NCBI GenBank assembly: GCA_037447605.1
Contig: CM074815.1
Coordinates: forward strand, 1,570,210-1,634,209
Source: Zygnema circumcarinatum
Taxonomy: Eukaryota; Streptophyta; Zygnematophyceae; Zygnematales; Zygnemataceae
Length of the DNA: 64,000 nt
Reading direction: 5' to 3'
Shown: piece after piece, positions 1 through 23,260 of the stretch
Layout of the letters: every line of letters starts with the position of its first letter
Position numbering within the stretch: position 1 is the stretch's first letter
Made by a program: the position numbers and the translations under genes
Notes under the pieces: model-generated
The model's input: the letters and a program-made list of their open reading frames with translations, nothing else
Told to the model about the DNA's origin: nothing
Databases searched by the model: none

Positions 1-462
1 TCACTATTGCTGTGGGTTCCCAACAAAAATGGTCAGAGACAGACTTATTAGACGCTCGAATAATCTTGGTGGTATTGGTTATCCATTGTAGGACCCTTAA
101 GCTTTTCATGGATGCCCTTCTTTGGTACGTCGTAGTTCTTTGTGCCCTCACATATGACAAGCCCAGCGTGGACTGTTTGAGCAAGTTTGACTGACAAATT
201 TATGATACTGTAACTTGCCAAACCAAGCCCCAGAGGCCATCTGCTTCACAGGCGATAAATTCTCGCATGCTCCTACGCACCATGGCCCCATACCTTGGCC
301 GATGCGGGCTCACATTCTGCATAGTATTCCCAGAAGATTTTTCCACTTAAGAACCATGCTGACAGGGAAGCAAAATTAACGAGCACTGACTAGTTCTTAT
401 CACGACACCTGCAAATGCAAAGAGCTATGATTTCAGAACCAGAGTAAAGAGAAAATAAGCGC

Positions 463-593
463 CATGCCATTGCCCCCATGCCTCCATGCCCCCATGCCCC
501 CATGCCCCCATGCCCCCATGCCCCCATGCCCCCATGCCCCCATGCCCCCATGCCGCCATGCCGCCATGCCGCCATGCCATGCCCCCATGCCGA
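463..593. repeat. CCCCATG/CCATG short-unit array
   Basis: About 130 bases consist of repeated CCCCATGC units of 7-8 bases that degrade to GCCGCCAT and GCCATG at the 3' side. The array is open in several frames on both strands, giving spurious Met-Pro-Pro-Cys peptides. It lies about 1.15 kb before the CHD start codon. Confidence 0.9.
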
Positions 594-1036
594 GGAACAT
601 CGGCCGTACGGTCGTAATCCGCTCCGCTGTCCGCTTAACCTGCCATACCGTACGGTTAAAGTACCGGTTTTCAAAGAGCGGCAAATATCGGACAATATCG
701 GCTTGCCTATCGACTGTACCGAGCCATACCGCCAAGGTGGACTCGACTGGAGGCCCGCCCCCTGCGGTCGTCGGGGGGACTAGTCCACACCTTTTAGCTG
801 GGGGTGGGGGCAGTGCTACTGCAGCTTATTCCTGATGCGTTTGTGCCCAACTGCCCATGTCATGTCATGCCATGCCATGCACCCATGGCCTCGGACCCAT
901 ATGGTTCATGACTCCACGGCTCATGGTCGTCGCATGCGATGTTCATTCTCAGAAAAAATGGAACAAACTTGCATATGGCAGAGGCGCCCATTGATGCATG
1001 GGTGACCATGCATCCATCATCCATGGCGCTGGCGCA

Positions 1037-1080
1037 TGGCCCCATGGCCATGGGCATGGGCATGGGCATGGTGAGCATGG

Positions 1081-1149
<69 letters not shown>

Positions 1150-1160
1150 GCATGCCATGC
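1037..1160. repeat. GGGCAT hexanucleotide array
   Basis: About 120 bases of near-perfect GGGCAT repeats (written ATGGGC in another register), with one interruption around 1068-1085. It is surrounded by further CATG and CCATGG words from about 855 to 1045. Translated it gives Gly-His or Gly-Met runs, which I regard as repeat shadows. Confidence 0.92.
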
Positions 1161-1737
1161 GCGGCGTGGCGGGCGGGCGCAGGGGGGCGCCGGAGCTTGC
1201 GCCACGTTGCAGGCGGCCAGCGCGATGCCCCTCCGCCCCTCCGCCCGTCGCCGGCCACGGCCCGCCGTTGCAGCGTACGGGTGCGCTGCCACGTCACGCC
1301 GCCCGCCCGCCCTCCACCGGCCCGCCCCCGCTCTGCGCTTAGGGCTCCGCCATGGTGGTCTCCCCGCGCGTGCCTGCGCCGCCCGGCAGGGCCAGCCTGG
1401 GAGGGTGGGGGGAGGCACGGGAGGAGGATTAGGGTTTGGGGGCGGGGGGAGGGTTGGCGGGGGGGTGAGGGGGCGGAGTCAGGGCTGGAGTCTGGCAGGG
1501 TGCGGGTGCAGGATAGGGTGCTGCAGGCTGAGCAGAAGGCGCAAATCCTGCAGAAGGCCGTCGAGTTTTTCAGGGCGGAGTGAGGCGGGAGGTGTATGTA
1601 TTTAGCCGACCCAGGGAAGCCTTTCAGGGAAAAGAATACACTTAGGGTGCTGTGCTCACAGCAGTTGGCAGTGCTGTTAGGTTGACCTAATCTCAAACCC
1701 TCCCATTATAACCGCCCGCGGCTGATAGATTGCTGCA

Positions 1738-15231
<13,494 letters not shown>

Positions 15232-16858
15232 ATCATAGTCATAGATCATAGATCATCACTTCCAGAAACCGCTGCTGTGACTGCTCTTTGTAGCGTGTCT
15301 CTCATTCCCTCCGTAACCTGCTTAGGGCACAAGGCGTCAGGCTTGTATTGCGCAGCGACTCGGCTTGCTTCAGCTCCTGGAACAGCTTGCCCGCTTTCGT
15401 GAAAGCCTCTATGATTTGCTGGGATAAGGGATCCTTGATAGTTAACTGTAATTGCGACGGAGGCCTTCATGTGAATAACGTTTTTTTCCTTCAGAAGCGT
15501 AAGTGGGTTGGCGTAAAGCGCAGCACTGTGGCCCGCTCCGCCGCTGTAAAGGCAGCCAGGCGATGGCGGGGCCTCCCTCCCTCCCTCCCTCCCTCCCTCG
15601 GCGCCACTCGTACTACTTCACCCGCTTTATGCTCTTCGGAGCAGGGAAGGGCTCCCTCCCTCCCTCCCTCGCTCGCATGCTTGGGCGATACTTCTGGCAA
15701 AACCTCCATCGAATTTCGTAAATCAATTGTTCAAGATTATTGCATCGAGCTTTTACTTTGCTTTGCTTTTTTTTTTTCTTTTCTTTTTTTCTTTTTTGAG
15801 TTTGTATACGAAGAATAAAATGTTGCCTCGACACGACGACATGCGCAGCAATGCAACGGTCATTGCGTGTCACGACGACACGTGGCGCATCCGCTGGTTA
15901 TTGGCCCGTTTCCTCGTGCACATCCAACGGTCAGCATTCCTCCTTGGCGGAAGACGTGGCGCATCCAACGGTTCGGGGTCGGAGATCTGAGCGACATCCA
16001 ATCCAACGGCGCGAATGGCAACCATTTGGAGAGGCTATCGAATGCTATGAATTGCTGGGGTCGCAAATCAATGGTTGGCAACCATTCAACGGTTGGTCCA
16101 ACAGTCCGCCCTCTGGGCACGTAGGTCTAGGGCTTGATGGTTTGTTAGGTTCGAGCCTTCTTCAGGATGTCTGCCGCTCAGTTCAGCTGCAAACGTATGT
16201 GAGGTGTGCCACTTCAAAAAAAGAACAGTTTTGACTTTTACGCCTATTAGCCTTTAGTTTCAAAAACTTTCTGACGTGAAGCTTCGGCAGTTGCGAACCC
16301 CCTCGTCACAAGACACATAAAATAATTTTAGGTTTGGTTAGGTTCAGTTTGGGCTTCGGCAATGGACACAGGCAGGCATTCGCCTTGTTGACATTCTTAA
16401 TTTACATAAATCCTTCAAAAGTACAGCGGCAAATTGGGCCATCCTCGTCGACCACTCCTACCCTCTGCTGGCTGACCTCTTTCCTGTCCCAACACGGAGC
16501 CCTTCCAAAGGGCACAACAATATCTTAGGCTGTGGCTAGCGAAACTAAGAAACCCTTAAGATCAAAAAAAACTCTGCCGGAAGTGGTTCATCACTATACA
16601 AGCTAGAAAGGGAAGCCATTAAAAGGAAGGGCTCTTAAATTAGCTGAATAATGTATCCTCCTAAGACTGTTGGAGAGTGAGAGAGAGGGAAGAGAGAGAT
16701 ATCATGCCGCCGCCAGCGAGCCTTGCTGGGAAGACTTCCGCTGCGTTCATCCCCTACCTTTGACACTGACTCGGCATGCTGATGGCATGATGACAACAGA
16801 TAGGAAAAATAAACGAAGAGCCTTCCATGGGCCCATACTGTGACAGTGTCGGCCACAC
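15232..16858. other. Convergent spacer between CHD and KEA genes
   Basis: The 3' ends of the CHD (+) and KEA (-) genes face each other. Contents are two short CCCT runs (about 15570-15600 and 15650-15672), a T-rich stretch followed by AATAAA at 15814-15819 (a possible CHD polyadenylation signal, 583 bases after the stop), repeated CGTGGCGCATCC words (15880-15965) and a short AACCATT-rich element (about 16000-16110). No gene was seen. Confidence 0.65.
16000..16110. repeat. AACCATT-rich dispersed element, short copy
   Basis: Contains CAACCATTTGG, CAATGGTTGGCAACCATTC and AACGGTTGG in tight succession, the same vocabulary as the larger blocks at 33771-33941 and 43395-43715. No clear terminal inverted repeat was seen at this copy, which also mixes in CAACGG words. 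Confidence 0.6.
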
Positions 16859-19800
16859 TCAGCGGTGGTGCAGACCAATTTCTTGATGGTCGCTAGTCTT
16901 CCATTTCCCGGGCAGCTGGCCCAGCGGCCGCCTCAACATCACCCTCACTGGCGAAGGCAGGGCCTCTTTCTCCTCCTCTCGCATGTCCTCATGCAAGAGA
17001 TCACTGAAGTGGCTCTGCGAGTTGCTGCTTTGGTTTCCTCCCACCCCTATCCCAAGCCCACTGTTGCCGGCCATGGTTGAGTTGGGAGATGCTCTCAAAG
17101 GCTGTGGGGGAGCGCTTCCTGACTGCGAAGAGGCCGGCAATGCGGCGTTCCATGCAGGTGTGCTAACGACTCTGACGGGAGTGCCCGGAGGTCTCCGTTC
17201 GTCGTCCATGGCTTCAAACTCCTCCTCCGTTGTCGGAGTGTCCAGGTTCAGCGCCCCCCCATGTCCCCCCCCCGACCCCCCATGTGGTTTTCCCCTGCTT
17301 CTCTTCACCATACTGGTAGCTTCAGGGTCTCTGTGGGACATCACAGTCATGATTTGGTCGGCCTGTGGGCTATCGTCCAAATGGACGTTTGAATTGCGAC
17401 CCCTCAGACGGCTCTTCTCTGAGTTGGCTACAATATAGGGAACTAGTTTGAAGGCAAAGGGGGTAAGCACAAGGCTGAGGGCTGTGGTGCCCATAAGGAG
17501 AAGATACAGCTTTTTGGAAACGAGGTTAAGGGCTTGGGCTCGTGACAAAAGAACAAAGGAAAACTCTCCTATCTGTGCCAGAGCGATCCCCACACTTGCA
17601 GCTGTGCTTGCACTGTATCCGAATACGCGAACCTGTGATCAACCGAAAAGAAAAGCCTTTCTTAGCAACTATGTATAGTATTGGCTCCGAGCCACTATGC
17701 CTAAGCAGGGCGAACACCTGCAAATTCCCTCCTACCACTCGTCCACTCTCCTGCCTATCCTCACGTTCCATAATCTTATCCAGAACAAGCCTTTCTTCCA
17801 CGTGCAAAATGAAATGCATAGATAGGGACGTGGGTCACTCTACCGTGAATGCGACGAGGCATGCCTTGCCGAAGAAGACAACTGCCAGGGCAGAGAGCAG
17901 AATATGCTTGTGATGCCAAAGGAAGTAGGGATGCATGACCATCCCAATAGAGGCAAGAAAGAGGGCTGCAAAGATGTTCCGAATGGGCTCCATTTGGTGC
18001 AGGGTCCGTTCGCTGTGCTTCCCACCTGACCATGACATCGGCAAGAAACACATCAGTAAATGCAGACACTCCTTTCCTATTCTCTTATAAAAAGAAGCAG
18101 CCAATCCCCTCTCGTACCAAGCAATTGAAATGGCCCTACGTTTTCTCTGCAGCTTAGAAAATAGAGCATAAGGAACAGAGAGGTTCCGGTGAATGAGAGG
18201 CTACCTGAGAGCATGAGTCCTGCGACGAACGCACCGACTTCCAAACTGAGACCAAGGTATTCCGAAAAGAGGGCCACACAGAGGCAGATGGCTACGCAGC
18301 CAAGCTGATAGAGCTCACTGTTATACTTAGAAAGTCGCATGAGAGTGCGCAGAAAGCGGGGGATGAAAATTTTGGTAATAAGCCACGCTAGCCCACAAAA
18401 GGCTATGAGAAGGGCCACCTCCCATAGCAGAGATCGTCCTATGGAGAAAACAGATGAGCCCTTAGCCGCTAAAGCAGGCATCACTGCCAACAGGAGGCCC
18501 AAAGCGCAGTCTTGAAGGATGAGGGTGCCAAGCATGATCTGCATCGCAGGATGTGACCAACCCGCTTCTCTTGTCTGTTTAGTAATAAACAAGGTGGGAA
18601 AAGTATCGTACTTCGGAGCAAAATATCTCACTTTGTGCTGTCTTTTTGAAGTAACAGGCAAACACAAACACCGAGCTCTTCATGGAACGTGTATGAGACA
18701 CAAGTGATACTTGACAACAAGAGGAGGGCCATTTTTCCATAGGCTGGTGAAATAATTAGAGGAAACCGGTGCCCCTCAGCTCATATGCAACTCACACGCA
18801 CTGCTGACACGTAGACCTACCTCATAGTGCAGGGAAAAGCTGAAACTACTTCCCGATTAATGCAACAAAATAAGATGCGTGATAGACCACAGCATGAAAG
18901 ATGAGAATAGGTCTCTTCAACAAACGAAAGTCATCACACCTATGATCGTTTATCCCTATGCGTTACAAGCTTCTCGAAAGTTTGCCCCTACACTTAAAAG
19001 CTGGTCTATGTCATACATAAACCTGCGAACATATGAAACCCAAATTTTACCTTACATGCAGCTGTGCCCCTGCCTGGCCTGACTCACCACAACATTTGAG
19101 CAATTCTAGAGGAGAGGAGGTGCACCTGGCCATACTCCGTGTTTGTCATATTCAAGTCCATGAGACATTTGATCACCACTGCTGTGGAAGACATGGATAA
19201 GAAAGCCCCTGAGCCCTCCATCCCAGCAAAGGAAGGCCATACCAGGTTTCAGCAGAGAATACAAACTGTAGCAAAAGTTCACAAGGGAGCAGAGCAACAA
19301 AGAAAGGAGTGTCCAACAATCGATCATGTCTGTTCAAAGTTGAAGCTTTGATCAGCATAAAGGCAACCATATCTACAGCTTTGATCAACGCGAATACAAA
19401 GTGACTTGGTATGACTCAGGCTACCTCCAAGTGAGTGGACCAAGCCCCATCTATGAAATCCTGAACCCTGTGTTCCTCACCTATGAAAATGCCTTGTGTA
19501 GTTTGAGTGCTGAACAATCCTCCCAGCAGCATCGCCACACATATCTGAATGGCCCCCCCTCCAAGGGCCACTGCTTGGCAGCCCTGCATGCGGGCGAGAT
19601 TGAACTCAATGCCGAGAGCAAAGAGCAGAAACACCACTCCAAACTGCGCCAAGGTTTCTACCTGCCATCCGACCCAATGCCCTTTCTCAAAATTAGGTCA
19701 TCCACAGCAACCACATACCGTACCAAACGTGGTCATTCTGATGCTGCGAAAGGCGAGCACTCTCTTTCAGGACTTTCCAGGATAGCTTGCCGCTTCTTGC

Positions 19801-22354
19801 GAGGTGATGGGGTGCTAAACAACATCTTCTCTTTCAGCTAAAGCTCCCTGTTGGAGATGAGGAGGTATTCAAACCAGACAATAAACTTGCAGATTGGAAG
19901 AATCTCTGCAGAAGTAAAAGATCTATAACCTAATTCCAAACGCCCAGAGGGATTTATGAATTTAGTATGCCTAAAGGCAACGATTCGAATCACTTGAACG
20001 TGTGCTTAAATCGACCTTGAAATTATAATGTCTGAACACACTCAGAGGTAAAAAAGGACAGTACCACTGGTCTACAAGGTCAGACCTGGCCCACATAATA
20101 TGCCTATATGCCTGACAGAGGCAGCGCAGCGGGTAATGTCTAGAGGAAGCATGGTTTGTAACATCCGTCCTGTGTACTTGTAGCTCTTGAGAGCATACCA
20201 AGTAATGAGTCAAAACATGGGTGACTGAGGGCAGTATGTTATGCTGTCACAAAGAAATGTGATGAGAACTCTGTTTGACTAGCCAGTAACATGCGACTGT
20301 CAGGAAAGCTCAAACAGTCTGTTCGTACTAGGATTCTACTCGTCAAAAGTTTCAGAAATGTACCGAATAAAAAGCATATCGTACAATTTATAAGCTTTCG
20401 CGCTTCTATGGGAAGTCATAACTCTGCATAGTGTTCCTGGATGATGCATTTTGCTACGCTCGGATATTGAGCATGAAAGCATGGAAGTTCTGAGTACCAA
20501 AGTAACTGGCAGAAGTTGCAGGGGTCTTAATGGCAGTGCCTAGCACACAAGTATCACTACTAGTTTGTGGGACAAAGGAAAGGAACATGTCATCCTAATA
20601 TCGACACTAAACATCCCTTTACTAAAACTTGATGCGATCAGGCATGGTGACTAAGGTGCAGCGTTTACGTTCAATTCAATGTCTTTGACGGTGAACTCAA
20701 ATAGAATTCAAACAATCTCGTTCCAGTTAGGGAATAGCAAAAGCCAACAAGACAGGGAATTTTTTGTCAATAGTCGAGGGAGGGCTTCGGAGCTTGAACA
20801 CTGAAAAGGACTTTTTCAGTGTTCAAGCTCTGACGCCCTTAGATATTGGCAAAGACTCCTTCGTCTTGTTGGCTTATACCACTCCCTTCCTTGGACATAC
20901 TGTTCTCCCAGTCAGATCCTTGGACATACTATTCTCCCAGTCAGAATGTACCTCTCGAAGTGATCGTCCGTATCCTTTTGCAACAAGTCCAAGATGGGAA
21001 TACGTACCTGAACTAATTCATGAATAAGCTGAAAGCCCCCGGGTCCAACAATCATTCCGGCGGCAAGGTAGCCAAGTATCAGCGGCTGACCCAAGAGGCC
21101 ACAAACCAAGGCTCCAAGTGCAGCCGCCACAATGACTTTAACAATGTCGGAAATCAGGGTGAGATCCTCCTGCAGCTGCATCTTTGACCCTTTGCCGGGA
21201 TTGCTAATTACGTATTCGTTGTCATTGGAATCAATCAGCCGTGGGAGCTCGTCCATCCTCTCCTCCTGTTGCTGCTCCTCTTTGCGAGCAGCCTCTTCCT
21301 TGGCTTCTTTTGCCTGCCTGCTCTGAGCCTCCCCTAGCTCTTTCAGTTCTCCAGCTGACCTAAGACTTGTGTTGTTGTGGCCATTTATGGATGTTCCATT
21401 CTTGCTCTTGCCGTCTTTGCCTTTGTCACCTGATCCCACTCCTAACATCTTCCCCAACCAAGCAACATCTTTCTTTGAGTCATCCTCTACGTGACCCACC
21501 TCAAACGGTGAGGCTTTCCCTTCAGAATTCTCCCCTCCCTCTTCAACTTTCTCATCCTTCCCACCACTTCCTACTTCATTTCCATTTTCACCATCTTCCT
21601 TTTCCTCATTTGGAAGATCTTTGTGATGATGTTTTCCAACCCTTGCGACCCATTCCAGGACAGCCTCCTGTTTTTCCAGTGTTTCATTAAATCTCCCTGC
21701 CCCTTTATCATCATCCTCCTCTAACCTATCCAACAGGTGATCTATCATGTTTGCCACATCCTCCCCCTCTTTCTTCTCTAGCGGTTGCTCGTTCAATTCT
21801 CCTTCATATTGCTCTGGATTTTCATCCACTCCCGCCGTCCCTCCCTCCCCCTCACTCTGCTGTTTAGCTGCACCCGCCTCTGCCTCCTTTCCATTCTCAT
21901 CAAGCAGTCGCCTCCCGTCCTCCGAATCGAGAAGCATAGGCAGAAGAGAGTTCTCTCCATCCACTCCTAACGTTACAGACTGCCAGCTTCCTGCATTAGA
22001 CTCCTTAAAAGAGTCGCCTTCCCTACCTTTCCGGCCATCTGCAGCGTTGCTCTCCTCCGAACCCTCTCTCTTTCCTTCCCCTCCTCCTGAACCCTCTGCA
22101 TTGCCCTCCTGCTCTCCTGCCTCCTCAACACCTCCCAGCTCCTTCCCCTCCTGATCGCCACGGCCCCACCATGGCCGTACCTTCGCTCCGCCCCGTAGAT
22201 GAGCCCCACCATCGAGCCCTACGCTATCATCTGCAAGAACAGACTCCTGGAACAGGAAGACTACCGCGAATATCCAGCAGACAATGGCAAACTGCGCAGC
22301 AAAAGGCGCTCTCCTCCTCCTCCACACGCCGCGGCATCGCCTCCCATCCGACAT
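16859..22354 (-). CDS. K+ efflux antiporter, KEA4/5/6 type
   Basis: CPA2-family cation/proton antiporter; plant KEA4-6 sit in Golgi/TGN and endosomal membranes and set lumenal pH and K+. Exons on the minus strand: 21008-22354, 19481-19661, 19126-19208, 18205-18538, 17844-18025, 16859-17632. All phases close, giving 966 aa. The N-terminus has an Arg-rich start and a hydrophobic signal sequence (residues ~20-42), then an acidic hydrophilic region of about 350 residues. The conserved pre-antiporter block follows (NMIDHLLDRLEED, FNETLEKQEAVLEWVARV, SNDNEYVISNP), then the exchanger membrane domain (GYLAAGMIVGPGGF, VAQFG-like block, AFLSMSSTAVVIKCLMD, GTLILQDCALGLLLA, QMEPIRNIFAALFLASIGM, GIALAQIGEFSFVLLSRA). 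There is no RCK/KTN domain; the C-terminal tail is ~150 hydrophilic residues. Arabidopsis members are near 580 aa, so both ends are extended here. Confidence 0.93.
20790..20830. repeat. Perfect 18-bp inverted repeat (hairpin) in KEA intron 1
   Basis: Left arm 20790-20807 and right arm 20813-20830 are exact reverse complements, with a 5-base loop. Flanking AGGGC and GCCCT words (about 20781-20785 and 20835-20839) could lengthen the stem imperfectly. It lies in the 1.35-kb first intron of the antiporter gene. Confidence 0.9.
20887..20945. repeat. Two tandem copies of a 29-bp unit
   Basis: The unit beginning TCCTTGGACATACT occurs twice head to tail, the copies differing at a single base (TGTTCT against TATTCT). 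It lies in KEA intron 1, just 3' of the hairpin in window coordinates. Confidence 0.9.
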
Positions 22355-23260
22355 GTGCGTCAGGGCCTGGTCGCAGCACCCCGGCTGCGTCCTGCTGCAG
22401 CCCTGCCCTAAATGTCTCGCTCAGGGCCGGCTGCCTCAGCGTTGATGGGGAATTCTGAGGTGCATCCGTGATTCATGTCGGCGCTTGTAGGATTCAGCCG
22501 CAGCATGCAGCGCGGCGGACCGCCATGGACAGGCGGTCGGTGGTTCCTCGCCCGCCTCCCTCCCTCCCTCCCTCCCTCCCTCCCTCCCTCCCTCCCTCCC
22601 TCCCTCCCTCTCTCCCACCCGCCCGCCCTCGCCGCCTCCTCCCCCGGAGCCCCTCCCTCAGTCCCCCCCTCCGCCCGCGCCCTGAAACGCGCCGCCCCCC
22701 TGGCCACGTCTGTACGGCACCCGCCACAGTACGGCAATGAGCCGTACTGTACGGCATCCGAATGAGGGCGTGGCGGACTTGCAAAAATCGTACTGGGTTT
22801 TGTTCAGTAGTACTGGAGAGTGTTTGGTACTCTTTGGCAGAATACGGTACGAAACCGTACACGGCACCGTAGGTCGTGTCAAAATCGTCAGTAATCCTGA
22901 AGAAGCATCTTCCACTCGATTTTGTTCAAAAAAGTCTTACGCGCCCATGTTTGACTGCTGCCCTGGTTTTCCTTTCGTCCCGAAAAATCCGATTCGTTTT
23001 GATGTGCTGAAGTTCGTAACGGAACAACACGGCAGGTCACGTCACGTGCCGTACACATGACGCCAGAAAGCTGGCAGGTTTGAAACTGAGAAACTCTGTC
23101 TGCAGTTCGGTGTGCAGCTGAAGATAACGGAACGGGGGCAGCAGCGATCGTCTTGGACGCCTCCCGCTCCCGCCTCCCGTGCAGGGCCCGGGGCGGCCAT
23201 GGCGCCTGCAGCAGCAGCAGCAGGAGCAGCAGGGGCAGTAGCCTCGAGGGCGGGCGGGCC
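22355..23260. other. Divergent intergenic region between KEA and NSE3
   Basis: The region presumably holds promoters for both genes. It contains a CCCT array (22554-22613), then about 350 bases rich in GTACGG, CCGTAC and CAGTA(C) words (22705-22880), and a GCAGCA run (23208-23230) just before the NSE3 start codon. No extra gene was found. Confidence 0.6.
22554..22613. repeat. CCCT tetranucleotide array
   Basis: About 15 uninterrupted CCCT units between the divergent KEA and NSE3 starts. The same tetranucleotide recurs at 15570-15600 and 43104-43171. Confidence 0.95.

Larger units (their letters stand above)
1..1737. other. 5' flank of the CHD remodeller gene, CATG-rich, no confident gene
   Basis: I see no convincing coding exon here. 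The first ~450 bases are featureless. The rest holds two short-unit arrays (listed separately), a block with repeated GTACGG/CCGTAC hexamers (about 600-760) and a GC-rich stretch (1160-1530) that resembles a promoter or CpG-rich 5' untranslated region. Open frames in the arrays are made of Met-Pro-Cys or Gly-His repeats and are by-products of the repeats. A possible untranslated first exon could end near 1580, where GTGAGG forms a good donor, but nothing proves it. Confidence 0.6.

Noticed and set aside
998-1342. Gly-His-rich open frame (and Met/Cys/Pro frames) through the GGGCAT array
   Set aside because: The frames are direct translations of a hexamer repeat on both strands, with no domain, splice support or composition beyond the repeat.
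939-1605. Possible upstream coding exon of the CHD gene ending QAEQKAQILQKAVEFF before a GTGAGG donor near 1580
   Set aside because: Its frame runs out of the repeat array, and the ATG at 1738 already gives a good start; it may be untranslated leader at most.
20764-21027. Plus-strand open frame over KEA intron 1, including the hairpin
   Set aside because: It begins without ATG, overlaps the antisense of KEA exon 1 and contains tandem repeats.
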